DNA of 64,000 nt from positions 6,684,119-6,748,118 of the forward strand of contig VZDJ01000056.1 in assembly GCA_008694505.1 (NCBI GenBank), in the 5' to 3' direction. This stretch comes from Cyanoderma ruficeps. Taxonomy: Eukaryota > Chordata > Aves > Passeriformes > Timaliidae. The position numbers and the translations under genes are program-made. This document shows, piece after piece, positions 14,068 to 27,100 of the stretch (position 1 is its first letter; every line of letters starts with the position of its first letter). The notes beneath the pieces are model-generated. The model was not told the origin of the DNA. It was given only the letters and a program-made list of their open reading frames with translations, and made no database searches.

Positions 14068-14103
14068 AAATGAAGTGTCACTCTGAAATGAAGTGCCATT
14101 CAG
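14068..14103. repeat. 18-base imperfect tandem duplication
   Basis: Two adjacent units share 15 of 18 positions: AAATGAAGTGTCACTCTG at 14068-14085 and AAATGAAGTGCCATTCAG at 14086-14103. This is most simply an old local duplication. Confidence 0.8.
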
Positions 14104-16019
14104 ACTTCTAATAAGCACAGAGCATCAGACAGAGATCCTGGATACAGCCTGATACATTCCTGGAGAGTGAGGCTGACCACAGTAAGGGCATCCTTGATCT
14201 GTACAAAGCCACTGATTTCCATTTTGTTGTTTTAAAGAAAAAAACGTGATAAGCCCTTTGTTTCTCCTCCTTTCCCCACAGTAAACCATTAAAAAATATT
14301 CATATAGGAATAACCACACACACAGAGGACTGAAATAAAGCACACACTGTGCCATCCTTGGGCGTGGGGAGCAAAGCTGGTGGACACAGCACGCTGGAGG
14401 CTGTATACACTCCTGAGTGGGACCCATAGGGTCAAACATTAAGAAGAAACATTTATGAAAGTCATTCAGTTTTTCTGTCATTGCACAAAGGAGAGAAGAA
14501 CTAAGCCCTTTTCTCTCCCCCTGTGCTCCAGTGTATCTTTAGGACTAACAGTGTCCTTCTTTGTCCCCTCCAACACAGGAAGCAATATGCATATGGAACT
14601 ATAAATAAACACACACACACATATATATAGCCTATAAAATGCAGCTTCTCTTGGTTATCTAAACTCTCTCTTTGCAAAGTAACACTGTTAATTGGAAGAG
14701 TTCTCCAAACAATCTGGCTGATCCCTGATGGCTGCCTACTTTGTGTCAGCATTTGCACTTAACTAGAAGTTAGTGCAAGCCATCCCCATAAACCAAAGGT
14801 AAACACTGATAAGGTATTTGATGCTTGAATAAAAGCAGGTTTGTCCAAAAGTGGGTTAAAAGAAACACATTGTGGCATCACATCACCCAGCTGTGTAGCT
14901 GGGTTAAAATCCTGGCTCCTGGAGCCATCACACACAAACCACAAACACAGAACTCCATAAAACCTTCTTCCTTTTCTGAAACGGGAAAGGAACTTTATGG
15001 CTCTGAAAGAGAAGTTTGAACTTACTCCCGAAATTCCTCAGAGGCTTAAGAAAAGAGAAAAGATAATAAAAGGCAAAGGAAGGAAAAAGAATAATAAAGA
15101 AACAAACCTCATGCTTCCTATGCCATTCCCACCTTCCTAATGATGTAAGACTGGCAACACCCAAAAGCAAATGATGCTTTAATCAGGACCACCATTCACA
15201 TTTGACTGTAGGAAGTAAGAAACATCTCAACAAAGGTAAGACTGAAGTGTGGAAAGCTCTTGGAACACGCTATAAATTAATTTCAAAGTCAGGGGAAGAA
15301 CTGAATCAAAAAATCCATGAAATGGATGAGCAGAGAGCGAGCAGTGCCTTTGACAATCGGGAAAGGTAATGCTGTTCTTCCACCCGCCTGCAATTTCCAG
15401 CCTCAGCAAAGCATTGTTATCCTTAATTTGCCCCTGTCTGAACACGCAGGTTTGGTACTGCCCCTCCGCTCATCTCTGCTCACTCGTTACCTCTCTCGCC
15501 TGGAAGGTGAGGGGAAGCAGGAGGCGGGGTTGCAGTCACTCCAGGATTGCAGCACAGACTATTTAATAAACCCGGCACATCTTCCCATGGGGAGGTATGA
15601 TCCACGGTCCAGGGGAAGGGCAGTCCATATTGCCATCAAAGCTGCAGCTGCTGCTCACAGGGGTATGCCGGCAGCCAGGGCAGCGCACTGAGGGCAGCAC
15701 ATGGCCTGGGAAGGGTGAGGAACACCCACCCGAGGGAGTGGAAAGGAAGGACTTCCCACATATGAGCAAAATCAATGTGTGAGACAGGTGGAGGATGCTG
15801 CGGCCCCCTGGTGATCCGCTGGCACCTCTCCAGAGTGTGAACATCCTCACCTTTCCACACCTTTTCAGCAAGACCCATTGCTCAGCGTCTCAGAGCAACC
15901 CCAGGTGCCCATAGCATGGGGCAAAGCCGGTGAAAATTCCAGCACCAACAGGAAACTGAATATGCACAGGGTAAAGAGATGCGGGCCAGATGTGATACTG
16001 GCATGGCAAAGTACAGTTG
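14104..16019. other. Intronic stretch with a short CA/TA microsatellite
   Basis: A (AC)n(AT)n run lies at about 14609-14629. A slightly CpG-enriched patch with a GGCGGGG box lies near 15525-15535. No exon or TE was recognised. Frames such as minus 15563-15871 are not protein-like. Confidence 0.5.
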
Positions 16020-16140
16020 GCTGAAGACCTGTTTTGTCAGGCTTAATTAGAATTTAGCCCTGATAAAAAGCCAAACAGTTGCCCATTATAGTAATAGGGG
16101 TTTGTCATTGTCCTTTAATGGCAGCAGGATGTGGAACATT
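16020..16140. promoter_or_regulatory. Candidate conserved non-coding element with homeodomain and SOX-like words
   Basis: A compact block with a TTAATTAG homeodomain-type site at 16043-16050, followed about 60 bases on by CATTGTCCTTTAATGG, which resembles a SOX/TCF-type word. The combination is common in neural enhancers. The inference is weak without alignment. Confidence 0.28.
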
Positions 16141-16880
16141 AGGGGGAAAAAAAAAAGGCAATTCATCACCTTGAATAGGTGAAAATGAAAGTCCATTCTT
16201 TGCTGTCACGTTTGATTCCTGAAAGACATCTTAGTGTATTGCTAGGATTTAACTTAGTGTTTCTTAAAAAAAAATAATTTGAAGCAGGATAAAGTGATTT
16301 ATGAGACATTTTTCTTCCTGCACATTTGATCACTTGTTAAGGGAATGCAATTCAGTTCTTAAAAAAAAAAAAATCCCCAGATCTTTCTCTCCAGGAATCT
16401 CAGCCCGCTGATGCTCAGCATCCCTGAAGCGCCCCCGCGGAGCAGCGATGAACAGGTGACATATGTGCCTCTCCATTCACTGCCTCCTGCTGAAATGATA
16501 ATGATCACCGGGTAGTCTTGGAGTTGGCCAAGACTCTGTTGAAAGAAACAAAGCCAGGAGAAAAACATAGAGGCAATCTTAAAGCAGCCTAAAAACTTCA
16601 GAGAAACAGTTGGAGCCCATATCCACAAGACTCAGTGTTGCATAAGGAAGAAAAAAAACACAACCTCACTCTTTGAAGTTGGCTGAAAGCACAACTGGTT
16701 GGTTTCCAACTTCTCTCAGACTAATTTGACACTTACTTTGCTATATTTATTTATTGCAGGCAGACAGGAGAGGAAGGAATAATGTAAAAGCCTGATCAGT
16801 GTAGTGCAAAGGTCATAAGATCTCAGGTCATTGCTTCACCTGTAAGCTGGCCCTTGACATCTGCTCCTGCTAAGCAAGGA
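16141..16880. other. Intronic stretch, A-runs only
   Basis: Contains A homopolymers near 16147-16157, 16266-16274 and 16362-16374. No gene or transposable element was recognised. Confidence 0.5.
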
Positions 16881-16931
16881 ATGTATGTATGCATGTATGT
16901 GTGTTATGTATGTATGTATGTGTGTGTGTGT
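16881..16931. repeat. ATGT/GT microsatellite
   Basis: A compound simple repeat of ATGT units with interruptions, passing into a (TG)n run. It is probably length-polymorphic. Both-strand frames across it are artefacts of the repeat. Confidence 0.92.
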
Positions 16932-18009
16932 CCTTGGAGAGCAAATCTGGCTTTTTTCAGAGTACATGAAGAGGGCACAATTCTGACCAGCAATACTCAC
17001 TGTCATCTGCAAACTGTAATCAACTCTGTGCATTGTTACGCATTGATTTTTCTTCATGGTCATTGATTTTAGGAACAGATTATTTAATCTGCACTGTATA
17101 AAACCAGGCCTAAAATTTCAATTAGTTCCTCTGGTACTGAGCGCGGGCAGATAAAATTGCAGAACTATTATCAGCTTTAAAAAACCCAAACAACAAACAA
17201 AACAAAACAAAACCCAACCCGCACTGTTCTGATATTCCTTTTTGTTCTTACACAGAATGTCTGGAAGCATATTGCAGTTTACCTGAACACCATTTTTAAA
17301 CACATAAATGGAAGTATACAGAATATATATATTGAAAATGCCTAGTCTTGAAAAATATCAATATGAAACTTGGACTCTGGTACATTTGTACGTTCCAATA
17401 TGAATTTTTGTTTGTTTTGCAAGAGCAGAAGCATGAAAATTCTTACAGTGTTACAATAATAAACTTCTCATTTTTAAACTTCTCTGTGGACTTGTATAAT
17501 AAAAATAATGTTTAAAAGGTATCCCCCATGCCATAAAAGTATCACAGCTAAGAGATTCCAGTTGATGTATAGGAAATGACTCTTTTAATATTCAGAGAAC
17601 AGAAAGAAAACAACCCTCCTAATGAATTTAACTTTCTGTTAAAGGAAACGGTGCTTTTTGTATTGAATCACAGAAATGTTTCCCCCTAGTAAGTGGTCAA
17701 TGACTTATATTTTACCAATATACAACCCACAAACAAGTTAAGAGACGCTGTATTTATCTATACCTGACAATTCCTTTCTTGCTTTATGAGACGTAGCCCC
17801 GTGAAGAGGTTGAGGACTCCCCCAGAGAATCCACAGACACATTTAGCTTTGATGCTTACAGATGTAAGTAGAATCAATGATGTTAAAAGGATCTTTTACA
17901 GATTCATCACGGTGTTTATCGCTGTATCCCAGCCCCACTCAGACTAAGAGATGCTCTGCAAAGTATCTTTTCAGGTTGTTTCCCTGCCATGGAGTGTCTC
18001 CTTTTCTCA
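16932..18009. other. Intronic stretch with a CAAAA-rich patch
   Basis: An A-rich CAAAA-type patch lies at about 17180-17215. The remainder is AT-rich intron with no recognised gene or TE. Confidence 0.5.
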
Positions 18010-18380
18010 CATTAGGAATGTGCAAAAAAAATGGACCGATCATTTTCCCCGCGCTTAATAGATTCTGGCACAACCTGGCCTCCACTACAAACAAATAGCC
18101 TCAGCACATGAAACCCCTGAAGACTGATTAAAAGTAAGCCTGATTTCATCTGCACTGGTTTCGTGCAGCCATTAATATTGTTAACACACAACCTTTTGTT
18201 CTGCCTAGCTGGAGGGCAGCTCACATTGCACTCGCTGAGGCACCTCTGAAGGTGTGTTCACTGCCAGTGACATGTATGATTATGTTAATGGTGCTTAACG
18301 TTTCTTTAACGTAAGGGAAACTGACACCGGTAATACAGAAATTGATACCTGCGTGTAAAGTGATGCTGTTTAAGGTTCAG
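18010..18380. promoter_or_regulatory. Candidate conserved non-coding element
   Basis: Complex, repeat-free sequence with retained CpGs (CCCCGCGC, TTTCGTGC, CACCGGTAA, CTGCGTG) and homeodomain-like words (CCATTAATATTGTTAAC, TGTTAATGG). This resembles an intronic enhancer. Function and conservation are not shown. Confidence 0.3.
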
Positions 18381-19490
18381 GGAGGGACGAGGCCTCGCTG
18401 CCAGTGCAGCCACACAGATTGGTGAAGTGTGAGGGGAAAAGGCATCTGGGCTGAGGTGGACCATAAGGTGATGGACCATGAGCAACTGGGCGGAAACTTT
18501 GGAAAAGCTGAGTGCTAAGCAATGCTGATTTTGGACAGAAGAAGGTGGCAATGCTGGAAATGTTCATGAGAACATGAGAGCAAAAGAAGCACAGAGCCAA
18601 GAGATCCTTCCCTGGAGCCCTGGAGACCCCAGGGGAGCTTCTACAAATGTCTGCAGTGGAGGGAGGTTTGTACTTTGCTGTGCCTTACATCACTTCCTAG
18701 CATTGATTCAGTGTTCTAGGACTGGAAAATTATGTCTGGCTACATGGCCTGGCAGGCTGTGGATGCATGTGCACCAACTCCAGTAACAGCCCAGTGCCTG
18801 GCTGCTCCCCACTGAGGGAGCTGTGCAGATTTACCACAGTTAATTCTGGTCCTTGATGTTTCTTTACTGGCCTAAGTAAAGGATGATTTGAAACAAAAAC
18901 TAGGTGATGCGAACTCTAGGGAAAATGGGAGAGACAAAATGATCACGGATAATTTTTTTTTATTTTTTGGCAATACTAAAACAGTACAATTTAAATCTGA
19001 CATTTTTAGAAAGACAGGAGCTGACAAATATAGGAGGAATACAAAGCTGTCCTCAATCCTCCCCCATCTTCATGTCTTCTTTAAAAATAAATAAACAGAG
19101 GAATAAAACAAACATTTAAAAAGTGACAGCCACAACTCACTTTGTCACACACTAGAAGCTCCTCCATCCACGGACCCATGGGAATGCCACCTTCCTCACA
19201 TCTACTCCTCCTGAGAAACTGCCAACATGAGCCAGACTCAGACATGCAGCTGATTGACATCAAAGGACCCACTTGATGCAATTTATTCCATTTTCAACTA
19301 TTTCATTTTAACTGCAAAGCTGCTCTGTAGGAGACCAGACTTAAACCTAAACCAGCACAATTCAGATGACAGCCTCCAGTCTGCCCAGGTGAGCTGTCCA
19401 GTCAGACCAGCTCCACAGTGCCATTCATTGGCACGATAATTTGAGGACACCTGGCAGCAAACAACTCATCTGTACAGGCCTCAATAAACA

Positions 19491-19531
19491 AACTAATAAC
19501 AACAATAACAATAACAATCATCATCATCATC
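19491..19531. repeat. AAC/AAT and CAT trinucleotide repeat
   Basis: A run of AACAAT-type trinucleotides merges into four to five CAT units. It encodes the Asn and His runs that inflate a chance plus-strand frame. Confidence 0.85.
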
Positions 19532-20972
19532 TTGCAATCCTTGTGATCCAGTTGCAGCATATTCTGCCCTTTCAGACCTACGTGATCACAAGCAGTGGGA
19601 GTTTGGCTCACTCTTGCCAGGTGAGAGCCAGCCTTCTTCCCATAAACACTGCAGCCTCCAAACTGCACAGCTGAAAGCCCCATGAATTTCCTCAGTCAGG
19701 GAGAATCTCTCCTCCTCAGCAGGATTTTGAGACCCTTTGCACAGGAGTGAGGATACTCCCCTGAGCACAGACCCTTTTGGAAGCTCTTTCACTGCCCCCC
19801 TCCTCAATTCCTTGTCTCCAGCTGATGGCTGCAACTTCTCACCTTGCCCATGGAGTCACTCAAAGGCCAGGGTTTCCCATGCAGGGGACAATGCCACCAG
19901 GCTTTTCTCTGCCAAGGACTGAACTTTGCAAACCTGTGCTGCGTGCACCAAGTGACACAAGACACGTCCTGTCAGCAGCTCAGAGGTTCTGCTGCTCCTT
20001 TGTGCCACATGGGCCCACCCAAACCTGCCCACCTCAGCAGCCAGCCCCTCTCCTTGCCATGGGTTAGGATGACTGCCATGGCCCCCCAGCCCACTTGGCC
20101 ATTGTACACGGCAGTTCAGCACACCTGAACTGCTCAGGAGGCACTGCTTACCACCCAGCACACGTCACTGCAGACAGACATAACCTGCCTGAAACTTAGT
20201 CCTTTTAATTCTGTCTTAAATTAATATTCTGTGATAGAAGCTATTCTTACGAATTGGAGTGCAAGAGAGATCAGGCTGAGGATTAGAAACCACATGTCTA
20301 ATTTTTATTAGTTAGAAAAACGTAATGTATGTCTTTTCTTTCTTTCATTGTTTCAACCTAAAGGTAATTTCCCCCAGTTCTCCCACCAAACATCAAGGAC
20401 TAAATAGAGCTCATTGTTTTTGTTTGCACTTTGGTGAAGTAACAAGTAATAGTTGGCCCTTAAATGGAGCACGGGGTCGGGAATTCAATACACAAGAACC
20501 AAACAACAGCATTTCTACTTGTTTAAAAAAGACAAGCACAAAGGGACACAGAGGAAGGGAGGTTATTTTCTGAAAATCAAGCAGCCAAACAAGGCTGAAA
20601 TTTGGACCCGTGGCCCCCACACGCTGTCAGCTGGGACTGTCTCTCTGCTGGGGAGCCCCGGCCATGCTCTCCAGCCCAGGAGAAGGCAGGAGTGGGATGG
20701 GGATGGAGGCATGCAGACATTGCCCACTGCTTATAATGCATCTGGAATCAGCCTCAGATCTCCCCCTGCACCTAGAAATCCTCTGCCTGAATACAAATGC
20801 ATCCCAGCCTCACTGCAGAAGTCTGCAACCATTAATGCCACACACCAACCTCCCATTACACTGCACCCAATGTCAGAAATGGATTGATTTTGAATTTTGC
20901 TCAAAAGTTAACTGAATAGCTGTGCACTTTGCAGGAAAATCATCTCCCTATCGATCCAGTAGACACTCCACA

Positions 20973-20987
20973 CCCCCCCCCCCCCCC
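20973..20987. repeat. Poly-C homopolymer (15 bases)
   Basis: Fifteen consecutive C, flanked by CACTCCACA and an A6 run. It is a likely site of sequencing length error and, on the minus strand, a G-run able to take part in quadruplex structures. Confidence 0.9.
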
Positions 20988-23919
20988 AAAAAAGCCAAGA
21001 AACAACAGGGCTTTGTATCAGCAGCTACACCCAGGACAGTGGTTAGAAGCAAGAACAAGGGAAGGCTGGGAGCTGCTGTGCATGTCCAGCCAGAGTAGAT
21101 CACCAGCAAGTGTCCCAAGAAAGGCAGGGGACAAGACTGTCACCCATTTGTGAGGTGGAACTCGTGATCGGTTCAAACAAGTGTGAAGCTTCAAGAGGTG
21201 CAGAAGAGGACAGTTTGTGGCACCAAAGGCAGAATTTGCATGGTGTGGATTGCAAAAGGCCAGTCTGGCTGTGCCTCTGTCCCTGCCCTGGTGCAGCCAC
21301 AGCCCTGTAGCCCTTTGCATTTCCCAGTCAAGGGAAGTGAGTCGAGAGCAGTGAGAGCCTGCAGCAGGATTTGTTTTACAGCCAAGCTACAGAGCAGGGC
21401 CACTTTCAGGAAGATGCTGTAGTAACAAAGAATAATGAGACTGATTCCTGCTCCAAGGCACCTACAGCTCAGCAGCAACAATCCCTCACCCATGACCCAT
21501 CCTGATATGCTGTTGTCAGTCACTGGGGCTGGGAAAACATGTGTTTGATGTGTGCCATCACTCACCCAGCCCTTGGGAATTACAAGGCAAGGTTTCTCTC
21601 ACTGAGAATGGACCAGCCAAGTGCCAAGGGCTTCTCAGCAGGGGGAAGAGAGCTGACACTTCTGCAGAGGGGGCAAAATAAACCTCCTGCCACTTTTCCA
21701 GTGTGATTAAACTAGGGCAGATCTATGCCCATTGTATAGGCGTTTCTCAGATTTATAAACAGTTACATACCATTTGCATTTAAAAACCAAAACTCTTAAC
21801 AGGCCAGTGCTGGAGATCCAGCAGTGAACCCAGAGAAGTTCACACAATGTTTTAAAGGCAAATGCTGTGATCTTTCAATGCACAATAACTGGGAAGTAAA
21901 ATATATATCAAAGCACAAAACTAAGAAGCCTTGCATCTGAACTGAGAAAAAGCAACACAGCAACATAAATTACAGTCATGAATCCCCCTTGAAACACAGA
22001 GAAAATAGTATTTAGAATTTTAAGTGTTATCAGTGCCAATAAAGGTAAATTATTTATCTCAGCATGATTTTTAAGCTGACTCAACATCCTTTTATAACTA
22101 TGTGCCTGCTTAAAATTGAAATCTCTTCACGCTTGAGAGGAAAGGGACATGAAACACAGCATGAGCACCTCTTGTTTGTGATGGCTCTGGTGTGGCAGCT
22201 CTGTCCATGGTCTGCAGAGGGTTTGATAAACTGGACATCACCTTTCTGTGTCCCAGTTTCCTTTTCAGACAATCACCTTAAGGACTTTCTTTGGTATTGA
22301 GCTCATTTGGAAAACCACAATCTACCAGTACCTTGTACCAACCCAGTTTATTACTAGTTTTTTCCTTCCTCTTGCAAGCACCAATTGCTCATTTCGAGGC
22401 AAAAAGAGATGTTTCACACCTGTAAAAGCACTTGTCTTATCAGAGCAAAGAGGAAACCACACACTAACACCCTGCAGTGAGGAGGGGTGGGAAAACAGTT
22501 GCCCCATTTCCATCCCTGCAGTCACCCAAGGGACAGAGGCAACCCAATCTGACCTCCCTCCACAGCTAATCCTGACATTTTCAAAGGCCTCAGGGATGTT
22601 GGTACCCAGCTATTAGTACATGAGCCCTCATTCCCATGGGCTTCACTGACGGTCTCAGACTTAGTTAACTGCATCTTCTTGAAATATGAAAATGTGTGGG
22701 AAGGAACAGTGAGAACTTTTAAAAATTGCAGTACTTTGATCCTAATTAAGAGAGTTGACTGAAAGCAAAATATGTAGAGCTAATTTTCACAATATTTTTC
22801 CACAATCCCTAGACAGAGCCTTTTTCCTGGCACTGTTTAAAATTAATGAAGTAAATATGTTTGCATATTTATCTTTTCATTACATGGAAACAACAACAAG
22901 GAAAACAGATTGGACTGATAGCAGAATTCTTCCACTCCAAAGCAGTCTGGATGTGGTTTTTGTTTCAGTTCATACAATGCAACCCAAGACAAACAAGCAA
23001 TGCAAGTTCACTGGCCATGTAAGTAATCAGCTTTATCCAACAGAGCTACTACAAAATAACTGCTGTAGGAATTGACCCCTTCATTTTATTTTTGTCTCTG
23101 TGAAGAGATCCTGAAATGGCTTTGAAGGAAAACAATATCCCTGCTGAAGTCTAAAAAAACAAATTGTCACGGGTTGCCCCACATGAGTAACAACAAATAC
23201 ACCATGCTACCATATGGCTAATTGACACAGGCAGTGGAAAAACAGGAAAGGACACACACACACGGATTCATTGGGACCCTTGTATTAATTCCCAAAGTGG
23301 TATTTTCATTTTTTCAAACCTGAACCCCAGAATCTGCTAACAGAAGCTTGAGAGGTCAGTGGTCCCTACACCACATTGAAAACCATGGTCTGGTCTGGAT
23401 TTTAGCGGGACTGGGAGGAACAGAAGAACCAACGTGCAGGACTGAGCTGCAGCTTCAGCAGACTGCATGGAGAGAAGACAGCCAGCTTCCACAAGTCCTG
23501 CTCAAAGGTACAGGCAGATCCCAGAGTCGGTGGGAGTGGGATGTAGATGATTAATACGTGTGCAGATAAAGCAAGAGCAGAAGCTCAGCCTTGCAAAGAT
23601 GATAAGCACAGGCAGAAGGCAAGAGACCTTCCTTTGGGTTTGAAAACTGTTAGCTTGCCTCCAAATCTGAGCAGGCTCAGCAGCCCCTATTTATTCCCAT
23701 TGCACACAGAGGGTGGAAACTTCTATCAAGTCTCTTCAGTTCACGTGTACCCCATAAAATACCCATTACATGGCTGACTAGGCTTGCTCTGTCCTGGCAG
23801 GGAGGGTGAGACAAGTCTGCACTCGTGTCAGAAGTCATGTTCTCCTATCCAGCTTTACCTTAACTCTCATGGATACAATAATTCATTAAAAAACAGATTT
23901 TTTTTTTCTCCAAGGGTCA

Positions 23920-24130
23920 CAAAGGCTAAATAAACGTGATGAATTTCACGCTACTCAATGATTCCTCGTTATGCCTTGATGACTGTATCAATTGCCATTA
24001 CAAATGCTGAGCACCCATGACTGAAGTGATAATTAAAAAGGCAAATCATAGCAGGCAGTTGTTCCTCTGTTACCACAGAGCCTGGCCCGGGCTGTTGGCA
24101 GCATCGATTACCTGTGCTCATACACAACAC
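23920..24130. promoter_or_regulatory. Candidate conserved non-coding element
   Basis: Repeat-free block with AAATAAACGTGATG, AATTTCACGC, a TACCACAGAG RUNX-like word and ATCGATTA at 24103-24110 next to a CCTGTG word. The density of recognisable binding words and retained CpGs is higher than in the flanks. Inference only. Confidence 0.28.
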
Positions 24131-27100
24131 CCTGTGGAAACCCAGATTTCAGAAACTACAGGAGAAAAAACCCATCAAGAGTAAAGAACTATTATTATCC
24201 CCTCTCCATCAGTGCATGTTATAGAAGTAAAGAGCATGCAGACTTATTAGCTTCTTGTCTACCTGAAGAAAAAGTACACGTGGCACCTTCAACCCTGATG
24301 AAGGCACTTCAGCCATGAAATTTTTCTCTGTTTTCAAGTCCGTGATGCAAGAGAGAGAGATCTTGCTTTTGTGAAATTCTTGCTTCCTCTGCTGTACAGC
24401 TTTCATTTTGCTTTTTTTTTTTTCATTCTTTGGTACTTTGGAGATGAGGCTACTGATAAACCATTTCTTTCTTCCCTCCTACATGGCACTAGGCAGGTGT
24501 CAGCTATACCATCATGCACAGAAGACAAAAAAAAATCCCCAAACCCTTCCATACTTCTCAGTTTGTTTCTGGTCTATCACTTCCCAACATTTTGGGGTTT
24601 TTTGACAATGTAGTTTTCTTTTTTAGGATGTGAATGAGCAAGATCGTTTAAGAGACACTGTGGTAAACAGCATGGTAACTACAAAAATCCCTTGTTAATT
24701 TTTTTGCCACAGAAGTCTCGGAAATAGCGATGGATCTCAAAAGTAAACGTTGTCTATGTGCATAAAAGGGTTTGCTCTTTGAACTGCACTGACATGACAC
24801 AGTCATTACTATATGAAAGCCTGAACATCTCCTTCTATTTTGCAACAATTGTCAAGCAAGTGAAAGCTTTATTTGATTTCCATTCACACTGAAGACAAGA
24901 TTTAGTACTCCAGTGGAACAGGCAGTGTCAGAAGGATTTTAAATTGTAATGCTACCACTTTAACATCTTAAAGGCACTTTTTAGAAGATAAACTCATCTG
25001 CCTATGATGACTAAATGACACGGTAATGGAGAAGAGGTAAAGATTTCCTTATGGTAATAAAAGGGAATAGTTCGCCCAGAGAGAGAAAAGCAGAGAGCTA
25101 CGCGCTTCCTAGAAACACTTTCAAGAATCTTTCAAAATAATGGAAAAATAAATATATACATTATATTTATCCACACAGACTTAACCAGGATGATATAGGA
25201 CTAGATTTCTGACAGCAACTATCACTTCAGAGAGGCAACATTAAAAAAAAAATAAAACCACTCAGCAGAGTACCTGATGGAGAAACACAACTCCAGGAAG
25301 GAGTCAGCAGGTGATGGCCCTGGGATTGTTGAGAGCTGTTAGCCAATCTAGCACTCCATCAATTTCCAAAATTGCTTAAATAATATAGCATAAGTATGAC
25401 ATATGATGCAGAGAAAAAGCTGTATCAGGTGAAAGCCCTCCAAGAGTAACAGGAAGAAAAAAAAAACCTTAATACAGAAAAGATTGACTTTTATTTTATA
25501 TTACATGAAGGGCAATTCCTTTGATATTGTCATGTCAGCAACTGTTCCAATCACCTTAAACCAAAGAAGAATTTTGGGGGAAAAAAACCCCTATCCATAT
25601 ATCTTGCAAAACATCTGCAGTTTTGGGCACTGGAAGATGTGCTCTTAAATCCCAGTGTTAACCCATAACATTACCGTTGTTCCCTTGCACTGAAGGTAAG
25701 GTTGCTGCCTCTGCCTTGGGATATCAACCAGGCAACAATGGCAATTTTTCTGGCTTTTGCATCCTCCATTGGGAGCATTTCAGAAGGTCCTGCAAAGGCA
25801 ATGCTGGGGCACAGCCTTTTGGTGTTACTCACAGTGAGCTGCACTTAGTCACTGGTTGTCATGCTGGTATCTTTATTTACACATGTAGCTAAAAAAAGAT
25901 GATAAGATGACAAAATCTGTGTCTTTTTCATTCCTGGCTCTGAGGCAGTATCTTTGTTTGGAAGTAAGAAAACCCTGTAGGTGTCTGAGTTTTCTGGGGG
26001 AGAGGCAAGAAGAGAATAATGTTGCTTTTTTTTTTTTTTTCCTGTATTTATGCTGTCAAATCTTACTGGTACATCAACACTGGCGAGTGGCTACATTTTA
26101 TAACATGAAGCAGATGTTTTGAATTAATGACAGGAATGGACAAGATGAATTTATCCTGCTAAGACAGCTGATAAAAACTGCAAGCATTAGGTTTGGCGGG
26201 GGTGGAAGGGCTTTGCTGATACAAGACTTCAACAACAGACACCAAGATTCTTCCTGGATTCACCACAAATTGGGATTTTTGGACCCAGGCAAAGTTGGTC
26301 TCTGTTCATCTTGAAAATAAAGGTAAAAGTTCTCTTTCCATTGACTCAGGGGGAAGCAGCCCAAGGATTATAGCTCAAAAATATGACTCCTATGTTCATG
26401 TTAAATAATAACCCAATGTTCTTGACTGAAAACTAAATTAACTCCCACTGCAAGGGCATAAAGTTGCAGCAAGTGCAGCTGCAGTAAAGGTCTCAATCTT
26501 GGCCTTTCCGGAGGTCACAGACACTGCAAAAATGCCACTTCCACACTTTTCTTCAAGAGGCATGAGGTCAAAATTAAGTTAAAGTGCAGTGAAGCGCATG
26601 TCTCAAAGTATGTGACCCCTCTCCTGTACCTGCACGCTCCCCAAACCCGGTCCTGAAAAGACCTTTTTCCATACAAATCCATTATATCAGTGCAATTAAA
26701 CTTAATAGTGTCATAAAGCCAGGGAGCATCTGGAGGTATTGATAAGGTTTCCATTTATGGACACATTGGTGGGGAAATTGCTGTTTTCTTTTCCATAATG
26801 ATGCAGCTGTTATGGATATGGGGAGGTTGGGCCTGGGGGCTTTTTTTCTTCTGCTTTCAGTTTAATGGTTTTCTATACCTTTAGTCAAACATAGATGTGA
26901 GATCACTGCTACTGAATTTCTCCCAGTTTTAATCTTGAAATATGGTATATAAGGAAGGTTTCTCATCGGTTCAACAGCTTGTCTTATCCTGATGCATTGG
27001 AATAAAGAGAAAGCTCACTTGGGCCATATGTTTCAGTTGCTCCTCTCACTCCCCCGCTGTCTTTCCACACATACCATGACTGTGGACAACCTCTCCTTAA

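Larger units (their letters stand above)
18381..23919. other. Intronic stretch with simple repeats
   Basis: Mostly featureless. It contains an AAC/AAT then CAT trinucleotide patch (about 19491-19531) and a 15-base C homopolymer (20973-20987). Overlapping frames at 19402-20161 and 20325-21565 show no recognisable protein and are judged chance. Confidence 0.5.

Noticed and set aside
15520..15540. GGCGGGG box as a promoter
   Set aside because: A lone GC box in a region with few CpGs and no other promoter sign.
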